Source: Desulfobacteraceae bacterium UBA5623 (GTDB taxonomy: Bacteria; Desulfobacterota; DSM-4660; Desulfatiglandales; Desulfatiglandaceae). Taken from it: DNA of 21,105 nucleotides. The translations under genes and the position numbers were made by a program. A model generated the notes under the pieces. It was given only the letters and a program-made list of their open reading frames with translations. It was not told where the DNA came from and made no database searches. Shown one piece after another: positions 16,901-21,105 of the stretch (positions are counted from its first letter, which is position 1; each line of letters opens with the position of its first letter). The DNA is taken from contig DIKH01000125.1 of assembly GCA_002424495.1 (NCBI GenBank), positions 2,606 to 23,710 on the forward strand, read 5' to 3'.

Positions 16901-17286
16901 TAAAACCGGAACCCGCCCTAAAACAATATGAGGAGGAAAAAGAGGCCCAAGAATTATCGCGTCATGTATACATCGAATCTGTAAAGGCAACAACTCCCGG
17001 TACCCGGGCAACGCTGGCAACAACTGAAGACGGTCCAACCGAACCGGTCCAGCCAAAACGATTCCACGGTGCCATCGAACTCGATGCCACACGCGTAGGA
17101 CGCGACGCCAGCCGTGTTGCGGATGAGGTTATTGCACATCTGGCCGGCCTTGTAGGATCAAATGTCAACGTGACACTGGAGATAGAGGCCAATATTCAAT
17201 CCGGTGTTCCAGACAACGTCGTACGCATTGTAACGGAAAATTGTCGGACACTCAAATTTTCAAGCCAGGGATTTGAAAAAGAATAA
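13921..17286 (+). CDS. DUF499 ATPase with N-terminal Swt1-type HEPN domain (HmaC-like)
   Basis: An 1121-aa defence-associated P-loop ATPase. Walker A is GGGKTH (252-257), Walker B LILIDEW with D365 and E366, followed by a strand-Ser sensor segment (TLVVISLPASD). These match DUF499. The first about 120 residues (RVGKMLEIFCSGLRPFIERE) match the Swt1-family HEPN domain and keep the RNase motif R-x4-H as RNRWAH (96-101). The C-terminus (VADEVIAHLAGLVGSNVNVT) is the conserved DUF499 tail. AAGGAG 7 bases before the ATG fixes the start, 11 bases after the methylase stop. It is the last gene of the operon. Inferred role: ATP-dependent motor or switch of the defence complex, with the HEPN domain as a possible RNA-cutting effector. 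Loci of this type usually also carry DUF3780, which I did not find. Confidence 0.92.
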   Translation: MAITNHERVGKMLEIFCSGLRPFIERELKNSFQDAWFEEARRAIRDPQIQLPGTADKPQWDASAILIIMWNLWNDVFRKTLGHAERSMVSELREARNRWAHQRPFSTDDAYRALDSAARLLSSVSAASQADAVEKMKMELLRVRFDEQVRTERRRVSATVESEAATVRGLKPWREVVSPHKDVASGRYQQAEFAADLWQVHMGEGGPEYHDPVEFFRRTFLTESLKQLLLGAVGRLCGTGGDPVVQLQTNFGGGKTHSMLALYHLFSGTPSSNLPGMEGILKGTSIETIRKVKRVVLVGNKISPGNPVTKPDGTMVCTLWGELAWQLGGKSAYERVRADDEKATSPGDVLRELFNEYGPCLILIDEWVAYARQLHDQSDLPGGSFETHFTFAQALTEAAKAAQKTLVVISLPASDTGGSPHAQADDMEVGGERGRAALDRLRNAVGRVEASWRPASAEEGFEIVRRRLFEPLVEQHQFISLDNTAKSFYDLYRTQHQEFPPECRDADYEKRLKAAFPIHPEIFDRLYSDWSTLIKFQRTRGVLRLMAAVIHSLWEKGDHSPMILPSNVPINDPRVQFELTRYLSDNWVPVIEKDVDSPNSLPLRIDGEVPNLGKFSACRRVARTIYLGSAPTSKAANKGLEDRRVKLGCVMPGESPAVFGDALRRLAAAATYLYQDGARYWYSTQPTVTKLAEDRAEQLKGDPDAVVTEIRNRVSEAKKHRSDFCGVHPMPLTSADVEDSPEARLVILGIEYSHTRETHSPAIAAAMSILENRGKAPRLYRNALVFLAPDKTRLQDLDEAVRRYLAWSSIVSEADELDLSPNQQRQAQTQREAANNVVNVRLPETFQWLIVPVQESPQAGIEWQIIRLTGQDPLAVRVSKKLKNDGLLLVQFAPTLLRLELDRIPLWRSIESGQANHVSIKQLAEDFARYIYLPRLQKTSVLVNAVSDGTCLLTWQKDSFAYAESFDEIAGRYRGLRFGQQVDVSEDNLYGLLVKPEPALKQYEEEKEAQELSRHVYIESVKATTPGTRATLATTEDGPTEPVQPKRFHGAIELDATRVGRDASRVADEVIAHLAGLVGSNVNVTLEIEANIQSGVPDNVVRIVTENCRTLKFSSQGFEKE

Positions 17287-17308
17287 CAGAGATCCGTTAT
17301 TTATTCTT
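17282..17308 (+). terminator. weak hairpin at the end of the defence operon
   Basis: AATAAC (17282-17287) and GTTATT (17296-17301) pair around an 8-base loop at the DUF499 stop codon and are followed by the T-rich TATTCTT. The stem is short and AT-rich, so termination would be inefficient. It also lies where base composition changes from the operon to AT-rich DNA. Confidence 0.3.
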
Positions 17309-17441
17309 TACAGATCGAAAGACTTATCCGCCTTGAAATTGAAGTTCTTGCTGCTTTGAAATTTTCAGATTTTCTCATTGTCTCTGACAAACTTTATTTT
17401 AGCGAGTTTTTGTGCTTGTGATACACTGAGACTCTTATTGA

Positions 17442-17618
17442 ACCGCCAGGAAGATTAAATGTCGCGGGAATTTTCAAAATCTAGAAATATCTCTATCGAC
17501 ATACGAATTACTACCAAAGAATGAATTATATGATGATGTTGAGAAAACTATAGTAAATCAAAGGGGTTTCTATAGTTTTTTGAAATCAAAAATTAATACT
17601 AAAAGGCTTGTTAGATGA
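17442..17618 (+). pseudogene. 3' fragment of an unknown gene fused by ATGA overlap to the kinase gene
   Basis: The AT-rich gap 17287-17614 holds a stretch of 58 open codons (17442-17615) ending at TGA 17616-17618. That stop overlaps the kinase start as ATGA, the usual geometry of coupled genes. It includes the peptide pieces YELLPKNELYDDVEKTI and RGFYSFLKSKI, and no ATG start is available in frame. Upstream, the DUF499 frame stays open for a further 44 codons past its stop (17287-17418), with hydrophobic-helical content. I do not recognise a family. The simplest reading is the decayed tail of a gene once co-transcribed with the kinase, its front lost when the defence operon arrived. Chance open frames in AT-rich DNA remain possible. 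Confidence 0.35.
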
Positions 17619-17878
17619 CACCCATCTCTGAGGGTCAAATTCTTGATGAAAAGTATCGAATTATTAGACGTATTGGCGAGGGAGGTTTTGGAGAAGTTTT
17701 TCTAGCCAACGACATTCTTTTAGAAAGCCGCCATGTCGCTATAAAATCTCTTAAGATTGATGATGCCAATCATGAGCAGTCCCTTATTGAGGAGATGAAG
17801 TTCCTCTCTAATCTGGCTAACCCACATGTTATAACTTTTTATCATCACTTTTATGAAAATGAACCCTCTTCTTTGTAA
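17615..17878 (+). CDS. Ser/Thr protein kinase N-lobe (5' piece of a frameshifted gene)
   Basis: An 87-aa piece that ends at the kinase hinge. It holds the glycine-rich loop GEGGFGEV (21-28), the ATP-anchoring Lys K44 in VAIKSL, and the helix-C Glu region (IEEMKFLSNL), then HVITFYHHFYENEPSSL before TAA 17876-17878. The next expected kinase residues (V-M-E-Y-C) follow at once in the -1 frame, starting from GTA at 17875. The two pieces are therefore one Hanks-type kinase gene split by a frameshift, or two coupled proteins through the TAATG overlap. Alone this piece cannot be an active kinase because it has no catalytic loop. There is no good ribosome site; the start overlaps the preceding open fragment as ATGA. 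Confidence 0.8.
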   Translation: MTPISEGQILDEKYRIIRRIGEGGFGEVFLANDILLESRHVAIKSLKIDDANHEQSLIEEMKFLSNLANPHVITFYHHFYENEPSSL

Positions 17879-19344
17879 TGGAGTATTGCGGAGGGGGTTC
17901 CCTTAGAGATAAGATTAAAAAGAAAATCATATTAGACCAGTACGAAGTAATAAGCTGGGCAAAAGAGCTTTGCAATGCGCTTCATGTTGTTCACGAGAAG
18001 GGTATTGTCCATCACGATTTAAAGCCGGACAACATCCTTTTCAGCGGTGAGGAAAAAATAAAGATTGCAGATTTTGGCGTTGCGAATACTCGTGGTGGCA
18101 CTATTTCGTATATGGCTCCGGAACTTCTTATGGCATCCGGAAGCGTCTCACGCAAGGATGGCCGAGTTGATATCTATGCCCTGGGGGTAACCATTTTAGA
18201 AGCCCTTTCAGGTATAAATCCATTTTACATAATGTCTGAAGAAGATGCTTTACTGAAAAAAATCAATTTGGATTTTATCCCCCAATCGATTCATTCCTGG
18301 CTTAAAGAGGTCTTGCTCAAGGCTTTGAATCCGAAACCTGAACTTCGGTTCCAATCAATGTTAGAATTTTTTGAGGCCTTGGAATCTCGACATGTTCCGT
18401 ATGTTTTTAACCAGAAACGTATACAGGCACATAACACAGCGCTAAAAGCAGAATGGCATTTAAACAGAAGGAACTGGTCAAGAACATTGAAATTAACTGA
18501 GCAATCGTTATTTCTAGATCCATCATGTCTAAAGGCTTTATTAACGGCGGGTCAATGTGAACTTTTTATGAAAAGGATTGATAAGGCTTCATACTACTTT
18601 GAAAAAGCAATACACCTTAATCCTAGAGTTAATATTCAGAAAGAATTAGGGTGGATCTATATCGAGAGGGGGCGATATGCAGAGGCTATTTCGATGTTGA
18701 ATGATCACCTACAGCGTAATGCAGCCGATTATGAAGCCTACAATCTTCTTATAAAGATATTCTATTTAACTGAACGATATGAAGAAGCTGCAGAATTAAT
18801 TAATATCATTTTAAAAGAATACCAGGCAAACATGTGCTTTGAAAATAATTTGTTTATCTGCAGATTGCTCTTAGGGGTACAAGGAAACAAGCTTTTCCGT
18901 AATATGGGTATTAATCCATTCATAAGATACAATTGGACTGTTTTTGCTGAAACCCCAGCCTCATGGGATGAAAATGGTCGAATTTCTTTAAAGTCAAAAC
19001 TGTTGTTTCAAGAATTTAGATTTGGAAACATTAAGAAATGGAAGAATAACGTACTCGTAATAGAAAATGAAAAAGGCAAACAATGGCGTTTTAAGCAACC
19101 TATTGTTTCCTTAGGCCGAAGTGAGCCGAATGATTTTATAACATCTCGTGAAACCGTAAGCAGACGTCACTGTGTGATAGTAAATCATGCTGATGATGTG
19201 TGGTTATATAATCTAGGGAGCACCCATGGTACATTCCTTGATGGAAATCCTGTTGAATCAGCAGCATTTCTGGAAGGTCGACATAAGCTCAAAATATCAG
19301 ATACACAACTTACAGTATTTTCAAAGGAAGGGATTCTACTTTAA
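17878..19344 (+). CDS. Ser/Thr kinase C-lobe with TPR and FHA domains (3' piece)
   Basis: A 488-aa piece starting at the hinge (MEYCGGGSLRDKI). The catalytic loop is H45-H46-D47-L-K-P-D-N (the usual HRD with His in place of Arg), then DFG at 65-67, and MAPELL closes the activation segment. Helical repeats of TPR type fill about residues 190-310 (LLTAGQCELFMKRIDKAS, LGWIYIERGRYAEAISML). An FHA domain follows (about 390-485) with its phosphothreonine-binding signature G413-R414-S415, S428-R-R-H431 and STHGT (448-452). FHA suggests binding of phosphorylated targets, and the kinase is presumably cytoplasmic since no membrane helix is seen. Codon and base composition is more AT-rich than the defence operon, so it may have a separate origin. 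Activity depends on restoring the frame with the N-lobe piece. Confidence 0.85.
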   Translation: MEYCGGGSLRDKIKKKIILDQYEVISWAKELCNALHVVHEKGIVHHDLKPDNILFSGEEKIKIADFGVANTRGGTISYMAPELLMASGSVSRKDGRVDIYALGVTILEALSGINPFYIMSEEDALLKKINLDFIPQSIHSWLKEVLLKALNPKPELRFQSMLEFFEALESRHVPYVFNQKRIQAHNTALKAEWHLNRRNWSRTLKLTEQSLFLDPSCLKALLTAGQCELFMKRIDKASYYFEKAIHLNPRVNIQKELGWIYIERGRYAEAISMLNDHLQRNAADYEAYNLLIKIFYLTERYEEAAELINIILKEYQANMCFENNLFICRLLLGVQGNKLFRNMGINPFIRYNWTVFAETPASWDENGRISLKSKLLFQEFRFGNIKKWKNNVLVIENEKGKQWRFKQPIVSLGRSEPNDFITSRETVSRRHCVIVNHADDVWLYNLGSTHGTFLDGNPVESAAFLEGRHKLKISDTQLTVFSKEGILL

Positions 19345-19745
19345 TCGAAAATTCAGCGCCTGGGAAGAAACAACCAAATGTCATGGGTGGATAGTGAGAT
19401 CGTGGGGCGTGCGGAGGCTTGACAAATTGAACCAACCTAGAGGGGAAAGCGGACGTTCGTCCAGAATGTGCATTGCATATCAATTTAAATGATCAAAACT
19501 CACCTGTGATTACTCCTACAGATCACAACCTTACCCAAGCATGACATATGAAACGTGTGATATCTCCAATTTTCCCATGCTGTAACCATCCCAGAAAAGG
19601 GATATGGGGACATCCCTTAACATTTTAACTTTATCTCATATCTTATTGTATTGTCAGAAAAAAAGCAAGCAGCAAGGCCTTTAAATTAACGGGTTAACGG
19701 ATGTCCCAATTGCCCAAGAATGTCCTCCAGGTTAATTGCCAACCC
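19345..19745. other. intergenic spacer with several short hairpins
   Basis: There is no supported gene between the convergent kinase and gamma carbonic anhydrase genes. Visible structure: a perfect GGACG-TT-CGTCC hairpin at 19451-19462, a TGTGAT/ATCACA pair at 19505-19510 and 19522-19527, and the inverted-repeat element at 19597-19707 listed separately. None has a run of T strong enough to call a terminator. Confidence 0.5.
19597..19707. repeat. about 110-base element with inverted ends, MITE-like or REP-like
   Basis: GGGACATCC (19607-19615) is repeated inverted as GGATGTCCC (19699-19707). Beyond these arms both ends also share TTAAC, so the similarity extends to about 15 bases with one mismatch. 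The left arm is additionally part of a local hairpin, AAGGGAT/ATCCCTT (19597-19603 and 19612-19618). The interior is AT-rich and non-coding. This could be a small non-autonomous mobile element or the footprint of a REP-associated transposase; one copy only is seen here. Confidence 0.35.
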
Positions 19746-20276
19746 TTATTTCTTTTGATCCTCGTCTTTGTACCAGCTTGCGTAAAGGCTGTAATTGGTT
19801 GCAATGCGAAGGACCTCGCCCTCCAGAAGATCTTTGCCCAGGGATTTGACCTTCTTGGCAGGGGCGCCGGCATAAACGCAGCCTGTTTCCACCCTGGTTC
19901 CCTGCGTTACAACCGCCCCGGCGGCGATGATGGAGTTGCTTTCTATGACAGCATCGTCCATAACAACCGCGCCCATACCGACAAGAACATTGTCGTGAAT
20001 GGTGCAGCCATGCACTACTGCATTATGGGCTATTGAAACATTATTTCCAATGGTAGTTGGAGATTTTTGATAGGTGGCATGGACAGAGGCGTTGTCCTGC
20101 ACATTTACCCTGTTGCCGATCCTGATGTAGTGGACATCCCCACGTATAACCGCGTTAAACCAGACGCTGCAGTCGTCCCCCAATTCCACATCACCGATAA
20201 TGGTAGCGGTGTCGGCCAGAAAACAATTTTTGCCGATACGGGGAGAATGACCCCTGACGGATTTTATTAATGCCAT
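19746..20276 (-). CDS. gamma-type carbonic anhydrase family protein
   Basis: A 176-aa left-handed beta-helix protein with hexapeptide repeats (IGDVELGDDCSVWFNAVI, GAVVMDDAVIESNSIIAAGA). The three zinc-binding histidines of the gamma class are in place: H66 in SVHATYQ, and H84 and H89 in IAHNAVVHG, with the His-x4-His spacing of archaeal Cam. Arg46 and Asp48 (IRGDV) and Gln60 also match the family. Members of this YrdA/PaaY-like branch act as carbonic anhydrases or have unproven activity, so hydration of carbon dioxide is the likely but untested reaction. It is cytoplasmic and trimeric by family. A weak AAGG precedes the ATG. It lies 111 bases after the CGGC gene on the same strand. Confidence 0.92.
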   Translation of the reverse strand: MALIKSVRGHSPRIGKNCFLADTATIIGDVELGDDCSVWFNAVIRGDVHYIRIGNRVNVQDNASVHATYQKSPTTIGNNVSIAHNAVVHGCTIHDNVLVGMGAVVMDDAVIESNSIIAAGAVVTQGTRVETGCVYAGAPAKKVKSLGKDLLEGEVLRIATNYSLYASWYKDEDQKK

Positions 20277-20387
20277 TTTTAATACCTTGTGAAAATTAAA
20301 TAGTGTCCATCCGGAAATGAAATATTTTGTATGTCAAACCTTAAGATGGCCCATGATGGACCTTTCTTTTGCAGTACAGGCGGGTGG

Positions 20388-20732
20388 TCAATGATAATCG
20401 TGCGTCCCCAGGACCACCTTTATGCCGGTATTGTTTTCAAGTATCTTGGCCAGTTCTTCAGCGCTGATGTATGGGCAGAGGGGGGTTGCATTGACCAGGC
20501 ACGAGCTTAAATGGATTATATCCGGTTTTATCTCAGAGAGTCTGAGGGACATGCCAAGTGTCGAAGCGGTTGCACGTCCCGGACATTCGCACCTGATAAA
20601 CGAGACAACTTGTCCCGGTTCTTTAAATTTACCCTCCCCGAGCGAGGCGGATTTCAGGCATCGCCATTCGCCAGGGCATCCATAGCCGCTGGTCATATAG
20701 GCGCCGCAACCAATTATCGCTATGTTTTTCAT
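20388..20732 (-). CDS. CGGC-domain protein, putative metal-binding
   Basis: A 114-aa cysteine-rich protein of the CGGC family. Cysteines at 9, 19, 25, 48, 50, 78 and 86 and His74 fit the metal-site pattern predicted for this domain; the segments NIAIIGCGAY, FIRCECPGR and IHLSSCLV are characteristic. No signal peptide is visible, so it is probably cytoplasmic. A GAGG ribosome site 5 bases before the ATG supports the start. It follows the DUF4410 gene by 45 bases on the minus strand and precedes the carbonic anhydrase, so one transcript is possible. The biochemical role of CGGC proteins is not known to me; metal or redox handling in anaerobes is a guess. Confidence 0.85.
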   Translation of the reverse strand: MKNIAIIGCGAYMTSGYGCPGEWRCLKSASLGEGKFKEPGQVVSFIRCECPGRATASTLGMSLRLSEIKPDIIHLSSCLVNATPLCPYISAEELAKILENNTGIKVVLGTHDYH

Positions 20733-20777
20733 AATCCTCTATCCTTTCGAACAATTCAAATTGCCCATTCCCCCAGA

Positions 20778-21105
20778 TTATCGTGCGGGCATAATAGATT
20801 CAATATAATCTGAGATCATCCTTCCCATATCGGCTGGAAGGGACCGGTCGCTGCTGCCCATGACCCATGCGGCGGCGAAAGGATTATTTGCGGTTGACAA
20901 CACCTTCTCATGGACAATCATTCCGGATGCGGCGTCGGTCATTTTGAGTTCCACGACCATATTCGATTTGCCTGCAAAAGCGCCGCCCCAGAACCGGGCC
21001 GCACCGCCGACAATGCGCATGTCCACCAGCCTTGGTTTTACCAGGAGAGTCTGCCCGACGTAACCGCCCGCGTCATCTTTCTTTTCAACCTAAAAACGGC
21101 AGTTG
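20778..21105 (-). pseudogene. DUF4410-like (putative lipoprotein) gene, 5' partial with in-frame stop
   Basis: The minus-strand frame ending at TAA 20778-20780 reads GQTLLVKPRLVDMRIVGG, then ARFWGGAFAGKSNMVVELKM and MTDAASGMIVHEKV. That is the core of DUF4410, a domain of small bacterial lipoproteins. The frame has no convincing start: only a GTG at 21026 lies inside conserved sequence. Further upstream a TAG (21092-21090) interrupts a frame that otherwise continues to the window edge as NCRF-stop-VEKKDDAGG. Either the gene is broken by a nonsense mutation, or there is a base error near 21090. The N-terminus with any lipobox is beyond the window. Confidence 0.55.

Noticed and set aside
17866..17878. 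Programmed -1 frameshift signal in the kinase gene
   Set aside because: The bases around TCTTCTTTGTAA do not form an X-XXY-YYZ heptamer, and no downstream structure was evident.
19505..19527. TGTGAT/ATCACA pair as a CRP-type site
   Set aside because: The half-sites TGTGA and TCACA are 13 bases apart rather than 6, and no promoter is nearby.
1..21105. CRISPR array or tandem repeats
   Set aside because: No regularly spaced repeated units were seen anywhere in the window.

Overview
This window looks like the chromosome of a Desulfobacterota (deltaproteobacterial) relative. That is inferred from gene content: a BFN/DUF151 nuclease gene next to a COG1067-type Lon-like protease, an IHF-alpha relic, CGGC-domain and gamma carbonic anhydrase genes, and the dispersed palindromic repeat whose minus-strand translation contains WIPAFAGMT. 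No rRNA, tRNA, CRISPR array or complete insertion sequence was seen.

Left flank (1-5050) is housekeeping. carB starts on the minus strand and leaves the window at base 1. Divergent from it are a metallo-beta-lactamase-fold hydrolase, a Lon-like protease with an intact Ser-Lys dyad but a degenerate Walker A, and a BFN nuclease. Then come a short palindromic repeat and, abutting it, a previously overlooked IHF-alpha (himA-type) pseudogene that lacks its start and carries two frameshifts.

Centre (about 5355-17286) is one plus-strand operon of seven genes with the look of a phage-defence system. In order: a small excisionase-type HTH protein, a 1186-aa SNF2-like helicase ending in DUF3883, an RsbW-like GHKL ATPase with an N-terminal STAS-like region, a DUF4325 STAS-like protein, a PIN-domain nuclease, a DUF1156 adenine methylase, and a DUF499 ATPase with an N-terminal Swt1-type HEPN domain. 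Helicase, DUF1156 methylase and DUF499 ATPase form the core I know as Hma (helicase-methylase-ATPase), related in parts to DISARM. The ATPase/STAS/PIN trio between helicase and methylase is the unusual part. It resembles an anti-sigma-factor partner switch wired to a nuclease, and overlapping start and stop codons tie it to both neighbours. A good sigma-70 promoter with an overlapping inverted repeat lies upstream of the HTH gene.

Right of the operon (17287-19344) base composition turns AT-rich. Here sit remnants of an open frame and a Ser/Thr kinase-TPR-FHA gene whose reading frame breaks exactly at the kinase hinge. After a 400-base spacer with inverted repeats, the right flank returns to minus-strand genes: a DUF4410 gene with an in-frame amber codon, a CGGC-domain protein and a gamma carbonic anhydrase.

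Working model (inference): methylase and helicase provide DNA marking and restriction, DUF499/HEPN adds an ATPase-gated RNase, and the partner-switch trio could release or restrain the PIN nuclease on a stress signal.
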